Source: a bacterium (GTDB lineage Bacteria; UBP18; UBA7526). Taken from it: a stretch of 11,587 nt of DNA. The stretch lies in contig JAUXAI010000040.1 in NCBI GenBank assembly GCA_030619985.1, forward strand, positions 1 through 11,587, given 5' to 3'. Each line of letters opens with the position of its first letter. Within the stretch, counting starts at the first letter, position 1. Shown in pieces: positions 1 through 6,910 of the stretch. A model generated the notes under the pieces. That model did not search any database, was not told the origin of the DNA, and was given only the letters and a program-made list of their open reading frames with translations. The position numbers were made by a program, and so were the translations under genes.

Positions 1-1621
1 CATCAACATCCAGTCCAGTAGCATACTTTATTCCGGGAGTCAGAAGATCCCAGTAGATGGCGGGAGGAAATAATGTTCCGAACTTACAGATCCCCGATGA
101 GTCAATGACGGCGCAGAACTCCTCCCCATCCTTCACCACAAAGGGCTTATACTTTGTCTGAATGCCGTCTATTATCTCGGGCATCTTATCTTTTCCATAC
201 CTCTTAATGGCTGCTCCGGCATAGCCGGTCTCATCGATGGTGGGAAAACCTTTCAGATGGTCTGCTCCTCTATTAGAGGTTGCATGGGCTAATCCCATGG
301 ACTGCTGGCTCCTTCCATCCTGGGCCGGAATCTCCATTCCCTTGATATGCATGGCATAATATTCCGAACCCTTACCAGTCTTCTCTGATGCCCTCTTACA
401 ACCTTCTGCTAATAGACCACCAAATCCCTCTCTTTTAGCAATCTTCTCCAATAGGGTAATTATGGAATGATAATTCCCCCAGGAAAGGTCCAGGCCATCC
501 GTATTCTCTTTGGTCAGTATTCCTTTCTCATAACATTCCATAGCCCAGGAAATAGCCCCTCCCGCAGAGATGGTATCCATTCCCATGCTATCGCAGATGA
601 CATTCATCTTTATAATAGAAGGTAGGTTGCTATTGCCGCACTTTGCTCCCAGGGCACACAATGTCTCGTACTCTAAGGAAGAGGTCACCGTCCCCTTATA
701 CTCTCCTTCCCTCACCTCCATCACCTTATCACAGGCAATGGGACAGCGATAGCAGGCCAGATGTCTTACAAAATGCTTCTCATCTAAAGCCTCGCCACTT
801 ATCTTATCCGCATGCTCGAAGTATCCGGCCTGTAAGTTTCTTGTAGGAAATCTTCCCACCTCATTTACAACATTGACCAGCCCTGCCGTCCCATACTTAT
901 GCTCTCCCGCAGTAAACTCATTCTCCCTTATGGCCTTCCTTGCCAGAGAAGCAGCCTTTTTGAATTCCTCTGGGTTATCTACCGAAACTTGTTTCGTTCC
1001 TCTCACTGCAATGGCTTTCAAGTTTTTAGAACCCATTACCGCACCCATCCCTGCTCGAGCAAGAGCTCGATTTTCAGTGACTACGATGCAGGCAAATCTG
1101 ACCAGGTTCTCTCCTGCCGGGCCGATAGAGGCCACCTTAATCTTCTCATCTTTCAATTCTTCCCTGATCATGTTCTGGGTAGCAGGAGTATCCTTCCCCC
1201 AGAGATGTTTGGCATCCCTTAGTTCAATCTTGTCGTCTTTAATCCATAAATAGACCGGCCTCTTTGCCTTTCCTTGAAAGACGATCATATCGTAGCCCGC
1301 AAAGCGCAGTTCTGGGGTAAAGAACCCACCAGCATTAGCATCGCCATATATTCCGGTTAGAGGGGACTTGCTGATTACTTCTAAATGACCAGAACAGGGC
1401 CAGAGGGTTCCGGTCAAGGCGCCAGTAGCGAAGACGAGCCTATTCTCTGGGTCTAGGGCGTCAACCTCTGGAGGAACCTCATCCCAGAGAATCTTTGTCC
1501 CGAAGCCATTTCCTCCCAAATAGTTCTCAATGAGATCATCTGGCAGGTCCAGAACCTTAACTTCTTCCTTCGTCAAATCAACCCTGATATACTTTCCATT
1601 ATATCCTTTATACTTTGCCAT
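1..1621 (-). CDS. aldehyde:ferredoxin oxidoreductase, tungsten/molybdopterin type (3' end beyond window)
   Basis: The reading frame is open from the ATG at 1621 to the window edge, giving 540 residues with no stop. It has the family layout: N-terminal GYNGKYIRVDLT (6-17), the cofactor-binding stretch with GDANAGGFF (93-101) and GMGAVMGSKNLKA (191-203), then the [4Fe-4S] cysteines C290, C293 and C297 (CYRCPIAC) and a distant fourth cysteine at C512 (SSGICKF). This spacing matches the family pattern CxxCxxxC...C. Family members run to about 600-620 residues, so roughly 60-110 C-terminal residues are missing. The enzyme is cytoplasmic and oxidises an aldehyde to a carboxylate while reducing ferredoxin, using a bis-pterin tungsten (or molybdenum) cofactor. 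The substrate cannot be read from the sequence. The start is supported by GGAGG six bases upstream. A separate -10 box lies in the 86-bp gap behind allG, so it may be transcribed alone or with that operon. Confidence 0.93.
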   Translation of the reverse strand, partial: MAKYKGYNGKYIRVDLTKEEVKVLDLPDDLIENYLGGNGFGTKILWDEVPPEVDALDPENRLVFATGALTGTLWPCSGHLEVISKSPLTGIYGDANAGGFFTPELRFAGYDMIVFQGKAKRPVYLWIKDDKIELRDAKHLWGKDTPATQNMIREELKDEKIKVASIGPAGENLVRFACIVVTENRALARAGMGAVMGSKNLKAIAVRGTKQVSVDNPEEFKKAASLARKAIRENEFTAGEHKYGTAGLVNVVNEVGRFPTRNLQAGYFEHADKISGEALDEKHFVRHLACYRCPIACDKVMEVREGEYKGTVTSSLEYETLCALGAKCGNSNLPSIIKMNVICDSMGMDTISAGGAISWAMECYEKGILTKENTDGLDLSWGNYHSIITLLEKIAKREGFGGLLAEGCKRASEKTGKGSEYYAMHIKGMEIPAQDGRSQQSMGLAHATSNRGADHLKGFPTIDETGYAGAAIKRYGKDKMPEIIDGIQTKYKPFVVKDGEEFCAVIDSSGICKFGTLFPPAIYWDLLTPGIKYATGLDVD

Positions 1622-1665
1622 CTCTGCCTCCTACAAGTAGGCCTCATTCCTTATCTAACATCAAT

Positions 1666-1671
1666 ATTATA
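1666..1671 (-). promoter_or_regulatory. candidate -10 box for the aldehyde oxidoreductase gene
   Basis: The minus strand reads TATAAT, a perfect sigma-70 -10 hexamer. Transcription would start about 35-40 bases before the ATG at 1621. No good TTGACA lies 16-18 bp upstream (the stretch there is T/C-rich), so this rests on the -10 box and its position in the 86-bp gap after allG. Confidence 0.4.
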
Positions 1672-1707
1672 CTATAGATTCAACGGAAAAGAAAGGAAAA
1701 TTTAAGC

Positions 1708-3108
1708 TTATTGCGGTCTTCCAATCTTCGAAGATGCGAAGGTAGTAAGAGCTTCTTCGAAGATGCTCATGGGGGCGCGCAGGATGCCGGCTCCTATCTG
1801 GCCGATGCCCGGTTTTTTGTGGGCAATGCCAGTATTGATGAATGGAGTAATTCCGGTCTCGACTATTTTTCTAATGTCAATACCAATAGGGGTTCCTATA
1901 AAATCAAGGGAAGGAATTTTATAAGTATCGTGCTTGGCTACAACAATTTCATACATCTCTTTGGTATATCTTATGGCGTCCTGGGGATTTCCCCCGATGA
2001 ACTGAACGATGGCCGGGGCAGAGGCCATAGCAAATCCACCAATGCCTGCGGTCTCTGAGATAGTAGAATCTCCTAAGTCAGGATTGGCATCCTTTTCACT
2101 ATATCCCGCAAAATATAATCCCTTGGGCATTCCGGCTGGGGCAGTAAACCATCTCTTTCCTAATCCGGCCACCCTTATTCCGATCTCTGTCCCATTTCTT
2201 GCCATGGCACTCACTAAGGAACTATTTTTAAAACTAAGGATAGTGTCTGCAGTTGCCTTGCAGGCCGCCATGGAGATATTTAAGAAGAAATGAACATTTC
2301 CCGAAACAAATTCAATTATTTCTCCTATTGTCTTTTTATTCAAATCGGTCTTTAGGAGATGAGGGATAATCTCCTTTATAAATAACGAGGTTGCAGCCAC
2401 ATTTCTATTATGGCACTCATCCCCCATCTGCAGTGCCTGGGCAATCAGGTTCTTGATGTTTATTCCCCCGGATATTTTTACCGCTTTCTTCAAGCCCGGA
2501 GCGAGGACCTTCTCCATCCACTTAAGCCTCTCGATTACCTCTTCACTATAGGCCCCAAACCTCAACACCTTTCCCAATCCCTCATTCAAGGTGCAATAGG
2601 CATAATTCCCAAACTTCTCGTTCTTGACTACAAAGACATACATAGAGGCCGAGATAATGCCGGCCATAGGGCCTACCGCATTATGATGGTGGCAAGGAGA
2701 AAATTTTATTTTCCCAGATGCCGCTAATTTTTTCGCCTCTTCGGGGTTTCTTGCCAATCCCTCATAGATCAGAGCGCCCATTATGGCTCCCTTTATTGGC
2801 CCACACATCCTCTTCCATTCTACAGGAGGCCCGGCATGAAGGATGGTCCTCTTGGTCATTCCAGGAATGACATCCTTGGTCTGTTCAATATCTACCAGTA
2901 ATGGCTGAGAGTCGATCATCCTCTTAACCGCTTCCCTATTTGCCCTATTGATGGCTCGATTATCGAGTTTAGCGAGCATTCTCGCTCCAGGAACAGGCGG
3001 TCTCCAATCAACGTGCAAGACCTCTACTCCTTGTTCCTTTAAGGATTCGTGAAAGGACTCCAGCCCCAGATCAATAACCTTTAATCTTTTACCAAATAAT
3101 CCAGTCAT
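1708..3108 (-). CDS. allG: DUF1116 / YlbE family protein, AllG-like component of oxamate carbamoyltransferase
   Basis: This 466-residue protein belongs to the DUF1116 (YlbE) family, about 420-470 residues long. In allantoin-degrading bacteria it forms oxamate carbamoyltransferase together with AllF and AllH, converting oxalurate and phosphate to oxamate and carbamoyl phosphate. Visible conserved blocks are HAGPP (91-95), PCHHHNAVGPMAG (138-150), MGDECHNRN (228-236), MARNGTEIG (302-310), GDSTISETAGIGGFA (346-360) and NTGIAHKKPGIGQIGAG (425-441). There is no signal peptide and no convincing membrane segment. The ATG at 3108 follows the stop of the upstream gene by four bases with only a weak ribosome site, so translation is probably coupled. 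It is separated from allF by a phosphoribosyltransferase-like gene and a repeat-filled gap. Family assignment is firm. The oxalurate activity is inferred from homologs and from the allF/allH neighbours, and the true substrate could be another carbamoyl compound. Confidence 0.88.
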   Translation of the reverse strand: MTGLFGKRLKVIDLGLESFHESLKEQGVEVLHVDWRPPVPGARMLAKLDNRAINRANREAVKRMIDSQPLLVDIEQTKDVIPGMTKRTILHAGPPVEWKRMCGPIKGAIMGALIYEGLARNPEEAKKLAASGKIKFSPCHHHNAVGPMAGIISASMYVFVVKNEKFGNYAYCTLNEGLGKVLRFGAYSEEVIERLKWMEKVLAPGLKKAVKISGGINIKNLIAQALQMGDECHNRNVAATSLFIKEIIPHLLKTDLNKKTIGEIIEFVSGNVHFFLNISMAACKATADTILSFKNSSLVSAMARNGTEIGIRVAGLGKRWFTAPAGMPKGLYFAGYSEKDANPDLGDSTISETAGIGGFAMASAPAIVQFIGGNPQDAIRYTKEMYEIVVAKHDTYKIPSLDFIGTPIGIDIRKIVETGITPFINTGIAHKKPGIGQIGAGILRAPMSIFEEALTTFASSKIGRPQ

Positions 3109-3112
3109 TTTT

Positions 3113-4195
3113 TCACTTCATTAATTTCTCTATTTCCTTTATTCTCTGAGTACAGAATTTTTTGAGAGAATCTTTCTTCTTGGCTTCTCTTATTCTCTTT
3201 GGAATCCATCTTTTTCTATATGCCTGGTAAAGGTTCTTAATTAATCTTGAATCCATATTCTTCCAGGTTCTTTCCTTTGCTTCTCTCAGTTTCTCAAATG
3301 ATCTATATTCCCTCTCCGGCCACCTCTCCTTATATGCTTCATAGAGGGTCACTCCAGTATTTGACAATTTCTTCCAATAGTCGATGACATCTTCTAAGTG
3401 AGTAAGGCATTCAAAGGAGCGGGAGCCCACATCGTAAATGGTGCATCTCTCTAAGGGATAGGATATTCTCTCATACTGGAATAGTTCGAACTCCGGGGAG
3501 AGGAGAGCGGGATATCTGATGAGGTCTGTTCCCGGAAGGCAGATTCTAAAATCCTTCTTCTTCTCTGGAAGACCGAACCTTCCTTCTAAGTAATAGAGAT
3601 AGGTATTCTGATAGTCGAATGATTTCCTGAAGAGTCTATCGAATTTTTCCAAGATCTTTTCCGCCTTGTAGCAGCCGATGGTGAAGACGATGAAGTTCCT
3701 GATATTCTTCTTTTCTTCCAAACATCTTCTATAGAGTATTCCCAATCCATTCTCTATGGTGGTTCCGGTAGCGATGACATCCCCCAAGAAGATATTAGCG
3801 TCTTGAGGAATGGAGAACTTTCGATACTGGTCTAACTTTATGGACCATTTTCCTCTTTTCTTATATCTCTGGGAGGTGATAAAGGAGGAGAAGTGCCTAT
3901 TGAAGCCATAGACCTTATGAAGGAGGAAGGGTAGGCCGAAGTTAAGCCCCCCTCTCAAGAAGTGCAAGACAGAGACACTTTTATCATCAAAACGATTAAA
4001 GGGAAGGTTCTTTAAAATATTCTTCATTCCTTCCTGAAGGGTGTTTATATATTCGAAGCCCATAATCTCCGGGATGTTGCATATTCGGCGTGTCTGGGGA
4101 GTGGAAATAATATATCTCTTTATTCCCTTCTCATCCGGTCCTATCTTATAAAGAGAAAAGTTCTTCTTCCTCACCTTCTTGATTAAGTAGTCCAT
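3113..4195 (-). CDS. phosphoribosyltransferase-fold protein with a long basic C-terminal extension, substrate unknown
   Basis: The 360-residue protein has one clear signature, LGDVIATGTTIEN at 137-149, with a hydrophobic strand before it. This is the PRPP-binding motif of type I phosphoribosyltransferases. FLRGGLNFG (79-87) resembles the RGG loop seen early in such enzymes, and ITSQRYKKRGKW (106-117) could be the flexible flap. The PRTase core would therefore cover about 50-210. Residues about 230-360 are an extra region rich in Arg, Lys, Glu, Trp and Tyr, helical and very basic, with no fold I recognise; typical stand-alone base salvage enzymes are only 170-240 residues. The start is supported by GGGGAGGAG five bases before the ATG. 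The gene sits between allF and allG and nearly abuts allG. The acceptor base or other substrate is unknown; membership of the fold is likely, catalytic activity less certain. Confidence 0.68.
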   Translation of the reverse strand: MDYLIKKVRKKNFSLYKIGPDEKGIKRYIISTPQTRRICNIPEIMGFEYINTLQEGMKNILKNLPFNRFDDKSVSVLHFLRGGLNFGLPFLLHKVYGFNRHFSSFITSQRYKKRGKWSIKLDQYRKFSIPQDANIFLGDVIATGTTIENGLGILYRRCLEEKKNIRNFIVFTIGCYKAEKILEKFDRLFRKSFDYQNTYLYYLEGRFGLPEKKKDFRICLPGTDLIRYPALLSPEFELFQYERISYPLERCTIYDVGSRSFECLTHLEDVIDYWKKLSNTGVTLYEAYKERWPEREYRSFEKLREAKERTWKNMDSRLIKNLYQAYRKRWIPKRIREAKKKDSLKKFCTQRIKEIEKLMK

Positions 4196-4215
4196 ATCTC
4201 CTCCCCTTAATCACA

Positions 4216-4258
4216 GATTATAGAATGCGCTTCGCTGGCATTCTAGAGAGCATAAATA
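4216..4258. repeat. interspersed 43-bp hairpin repeat, copy 1
   Basis: This segment matches 11540-11582 at 40 of 43 positions. It contains an 8-bp inverted repeat, TAGAATGC (4221-4228) and GCATTCTA (4238-4245), around a 9-base loop GCTTCGCTG. Two of the three differences between copies compensate each other within the stem. Both copies have the same orientation and lie just 5' of a gene on the minus strand. Confidence 0.85.
4217..4245 (-). promoter_or_regulatory. candidate promoter inside the hairpin repeat, upstream of the phosphoribosyltransferase-like gene
   Basis: On the minus strand the repeat ends in a perfect TATAAT (4217-4222). With a 17-bp spacer, TAGAAT (4240-4245) is a poor -35 match (3 of 6 to TTGACA). 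A start about seven bases downstream would leave a leader of roughly 15 bases that still contains the ribosome site before the ATG at 4195. The second repeat copy has TGTAAT at the same place (11541-11546). This is an inference from sequence only. Confidence 0.3.
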
Positions 4259-4476
4259 TTAAGCATTGACACAGATTATTTACAGATCAGCACAGATCAC
4301 AGATCCGGATCATTGATCTTGGATGCTTGATCTTTGTTCTTGATAGCCCGATCGCCTGATAGCTCGATAGCTCGATAATTGCTCTGGTTACTGATTACCG
4401 CTGATTTCTGCTGATTTATAACCACTATCCACCTACGAGGTGGAAAAGGGTAATCTCCTTCACCCCTTTCCCATAC

Positions 4477-4527
4477 ATCTGTGATCATCTGCGGCTTAAT
4501 CTCTTAATCTGTGATCATCTGCGGCTT
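4477..4527. repeat. 21-bp direct repeat at 4477-4497 and 4507-4527, spanning the allF stop
   Basis: The two 21-bp copies are identical and 30 bp apart. The downstream copy (4507-4527) encodes the last seven residues of AllF, KPQMITD, and directly precedes its stop codon. The other lies just after the stop. CACAGAT within the unit links it to the repeat family in the neighbouring gap. Confidence 0.9.
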
Positions 4528-6060
4528 GTCTCTTATGGCTACCAGGGCAGTGAACCTCGCTGCCTGAGCATTGGAAGGCATAACGATTACTCCCATCTTC
4601 TCTAATTCTTCCTTCTGCCTCTTATAGTCCTGGGGATCGCCCTCTGTGCCACATAAAGAGGCCACTACTAAGACATTCCTTTCCTTTGCCTCCTTTATTG
4701 CTGGAGCCAGGGCATTCGCTGGATCAGGATGGGCACCATAACCCAAAACGATATCTAAAAGGATTACCGCTGTCTCAGGATCTTTTGCCTCCTGAATAAT
4801 CCTTTCATTCCTTAAAGTAAAGTCGATCATGGGATGGGGTCTTCCTCTGGTAAACTCATCGTCTCCTAAGTCAACTAAAGAGTTCTTTTGGCTCAAATTA
4901 CTATCCTTTAACTTCAGAGAGGGTTTTAGGGGGATATTGGAATAGATATCACCAATTAAATCCTTTAAGATGAGCATGGCCTCATCACATAGTGTTCCCC
5001 CAGAGAATAGTCCTCGAATATACTTTTGTCTGTCTTTTAGTTCTGACCATTCCTTCTTCGCTAAAGAGATTATCTTCTCTCTTTTCTCACTAAACGGCTG
5101 AGGTTTATACGCTTTTTTCTTACTCAGAGCGACTGCCTTATGGGCTGCTTCTTCTAAGGTAGAAGCAAAGTGTATTCTTTTAGTCTCTTCGCCTGGTTTG
5201 CTTCCTAAGAAATTTATGACAAAGGACTTCTTAGCCTTCTTTACCTCTTTTATTATTCTATCTGCTACTTCCTCTGCTGGTGGCTTGGAGATCAAAACGA
5301 TTATCTTGGTATCCAGATCATTCTCCAGGGCTTTAATTCCCTGAAGCATAGTAATCCCACCTATCTCCTTCGATAGGTCCCTTCCCCCAGTTCCTATCCC
5401 CTGGGAGATTCCCAAGCCCGCCTTATGGATTAGACAAGAAACTTCCTGTAGTCCCGTTCCCGCAGCAGCAACAATCCCGATATTCCCTCTTCTGACCACA
5501 TTGGCAAAGCCCAAGGCCACACCATTGATTATCGCTGTTCCGCAGTCTGGACCCATGACTAACTGGCCTTTCCTCTTAGCCATTCTTTTTAACTCTAACT
5601 CATCCCCTACGGAAACATTGTCACTGAAGATGAAGAGGTTTAAGCCCCTTTCTAAGGCTTTTTCTGCTTCCCATCTCACATACCTTCCCGGAATAGAGAT
5701 ATGGACCAGATTAGCATCTGGAGATTGGTCAAGGGCAGAACTTAGGCTCTTAGGTAAAATTGCCTCACCTTCTTCTTTTCTAACTCTTTTCTCCACCAAT
5801 AATTTTTCAATCTCCTCCAACGTCTTTTCAATAGCCCTCTTGTCCCGGGCAGAAATAGCAATTAAGAGGTCATTGGACTTTGCTTCTTCTCCCTCTTTAG
5901 TTAAAAGATTTACCTCTGCCAATAGTTTCTTATTCTCTGGAGTCCCCATTAGGCAGGATACTTCCTCTATACCCTCTAAGGATTTTACTTTATTAGCGAT
6001 AGACATGAGAAAAACAGAATCCTGATAGGTATCTTTCTTAACAATATTCTTTAGAATCAT
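4504..6060 (-). CDS. allF: FdrA family protein, AllF-like component of oxamate carbamoyltransferase
   Basis: This 518-residue protein is an FdrA family member (E. coli FdrA is about 555 residues), built on the succinyl-CoA synthetase alpha/beta fold. Seen are GPDCGTA (170-176), the glycine-rich nucleotide/CoA-like loop GNIGIVAAAGTGLQEV (192-207), GIGTGGRDL (221-229), LFSGGTLCDEA (351-361), LGDDEFTRGRPHPMID (397-412), LGYGAHPDPA (439-448) and GTEGDP (471-476). Known work places FdrA/AllF with AllG and AllH in oxamate carbamoyltransferase; the family resembles CoA ligases but acts in carbamoyl transfer. The ATG at 6060 lies inside the last codons of allH, a 23-base overlap that implies coupled translation. 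The last seven residues before the stop come from a 21-bp repeat that occurs again just after it, so the C-terminal tip is probably not native. Family assignment is firm and the substrate is inferred. Confidence 0.9.
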   Translation of the reverse strand: MILKNIVKKDTYQDSVFLMSIANKVKSLEGIEEVSCLMGTPENKKLLAEVNLLTKEGEEAKSNDLLIAISARDKRAIEKTLEEIEKLLVEKRVRKEEGEAILPKSLSSALDQSPDANLVHISIPGRYVRWEAEKALERGLNLFIFSDNVSVGDELELKRMAKRKGQLVMGPDCGTAIINGVALGFANVVRRGNIGIVAAAGTGLQEVSCLIHKAGLGISQGIGTGGRDLSKEIGGITMLQGIKALENDLDTKIIVLISKPPAEEVADRIIKEVKKAKKSFVINFLGSKPGEETKRIHFASTLEEAAHKAVALSKKKAYKPQPFSEKREKIISLAKKEWSELKDRQKYIRGLFSGGTLCDEAMLILKDLIGDIYSNIPLKPSLKLKDSNLSQKNSLVDLGDDEFTRGRPHPMIDFTLRNERIIQEAKDPETAVILLDIVLGYGAHPDPANALAPAIKEAKERNVLVVASLCGTEGDPQDYKRQKEELEKMGVIVMPSNAQAARFTALVAIRDKPQMITD

Positions 6061-6910
6061 TTTCCAGTTCTTTTACTCTTAAAGAAAGGCCTTCCAAAAC
6101 TCCAAGAAGGGTATCTCTTCCTGAAGTGGCGCCAAAGTTCAAACATCTTCTGGCCGCTTCCTCAACTCCTTCTCTATTTCCAGAAAAGATTGTTTCTATT
6201 AGATTCAGAATTGTTTCTGGAAATCTACCCTGACAGGCATATTCTAAAAACTTCTCACTCAGGAAAGTTGTCCTCTTTTTCTCTAATTCAATAACTTCCT
6301 TTATCCTTCTTACTAAATATCCCAACCTTAAATCATTTAAGAAGTGGAGAGAGGCAATGAAGCCCACTAAGAAATCGTCTCCGGAAGGGGTGAGTCCTTC
6401 TCCAAAGCCAATGAGCCTTTTAACATTTCTTAAAACCTTGGGAAGATTTCTTTCTTCAAGTGATTTAGTTAATTCTTGAATCCGAACTCTTAATTCTTGA
6501 GAAACGCTGTTTCTTTCTTTTTCGGTTGAAAAATCTTCTTGGAGAAATGAGCCAAACAAGTTGTCTCTTACTCGAGAACTTAATGTCTTCTCTTTTATCT
6601 CAATTTTAGACGACCATTTCTTCGCTCTTCCTAAAGAGATGAGGAAATTTCCGTTATCAATACTTATCTCCTGAGCAGTTCCTACTGTTTTCGCCCCCTT
6701 TTTTATCTTGAAAGAAATGAAATCTTCATCTTCGGGAAGTTTAAGGAGAATGCGATTGGGACCATTTAGTTTTTCAACTGCCACAATAGAGATAAGTTCA
6801 TTCTCTTCTGTTCTAATATTGAAGGCTTTAGAGAAGATACTGTGGACTTCTCCCCCAAATCTAGGGGGTAACTTGGTATCAAAAGAAAAGGCACTAAAAG
6901 TTCGTCTCAT
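6038..6910 (-). CDS. allH: DUF2877 / YlbF family protein, AllH-like component of oxamate carbamoyltransferase
   Basis: I place the start at the ATG at 6910, giving 290 residues (E. coli YlbF is about 270). The frame stays open back to an ATG at 7138, but that extra 76-residue stretch lies across the deaminase gene in another frame, is rich in Ser, Arg, Trp and Pro, and resembles no part of the family, so it is a shadow. Conserved blocks are LIGFGEGLTPSGDDFLVGF (166-184), FLSEKFLEYACQGRF (216-230) and FGATSGRDTLLG (259-270), all typical of DUF2877. The protein looks cytoplasmic. It is the third component of oxamate carbamoyltransferase in characterised relatives. AGGG lies six bases before the chosen start. 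The gene overlaps the deaminase by 17 bases upstream and allF by 23 bases downstream, so the three are a tight translational unit. Family is clear; the start is the less certain part. Confidence 0.86.
   Translation of the reverse strand: MRRTFSAFSFDTKLPPRFGGEVHSIFSKAFNIRTEENELISIVAVEKLNGPNRILLKLPEDEDFISFKIKKGAKTVGTAQEISIDNGNFLISLGRAKKWSSKIEIKEKTLSSRVRDNLFGSFLQEDFSTEKERNSVSQELRVRIQELTKSLEERNLPKVLRNVKRLIGFGEGLTPSGDDFLVGFIASLHFLNDLRLGYLVRRIKEVIELEKKRTTFLSEKFLEYACQGRFPETILNLIETIFSGNREGVEEAARRCLNFGATSGRDTLLGVLEGLSLRVKELENDSKEYC

Larger units (their letters stand above)
4196..4503. repeat. 308-bp repeat-rich gap between allF and the phosphoribosyltransferase-like gene
   Basis: No gene is supported here. 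The gap holds the hairpin repeat copy 1, four CACAGAT words (4212, 4270, 4291, 4298) plus a TACAGAT variant (4281), runs of gatagctcgata and ctgatt words at about 4355-4420, and one copy of the 21-bp repeat shared with the end of allF. A compact inverted repeat, TCCACCTACGAGGTGGA (4428-4444; 7-bp stem, 3-base loop), lies 60-75 bases after the allF stop. It lacks a following T-run on the minus strand, so it is not a standard intrinsic terminator. The composition looks like accumulated and decayed interspersed repeats. Confidence 0.75.

Noticed and set aside
873-1253. 126-codon plus-strand frame
   Set aside because: It is antisense to the aldehyde oxidoreductase region containing the GMGAVMGSKNLKA motif, with no ribosome site or recognisable domain.
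1711-2058. 115-codon and neighbouring plus-strand frames over allG
   Set aside because: They run opposite to conserved DUF1116 blocks and have no features of their own.
4260-4420. Clustered short repeats as a possible CRISPR array
   Set aside because: The repeated words are only 6-12 bases with irregular spacing and no unique spacers of constant length; no cas genes are near.
4428-4444. Perfect 7-bp hairpin after allF as an intrinsic terminator
   Set aside because: On the minus strand the stem is followed by TAGTGG, not a T-run, so terminator function is not supported.
4297-4488. 63-codon minus-strand frame downstream of allF
   Set aside because: It is made of repeat words (CACAGAT, gatagctcgata, ctgatt), starts inside the 21-bp repeat and resembles no protein I know.
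5501-6025. 174-codon plus-strand frame
   Set aside because: It lies wholly inside allF on the opposite strand; the minus-strand frame has clear FdrA motifs, so this is a shadow.
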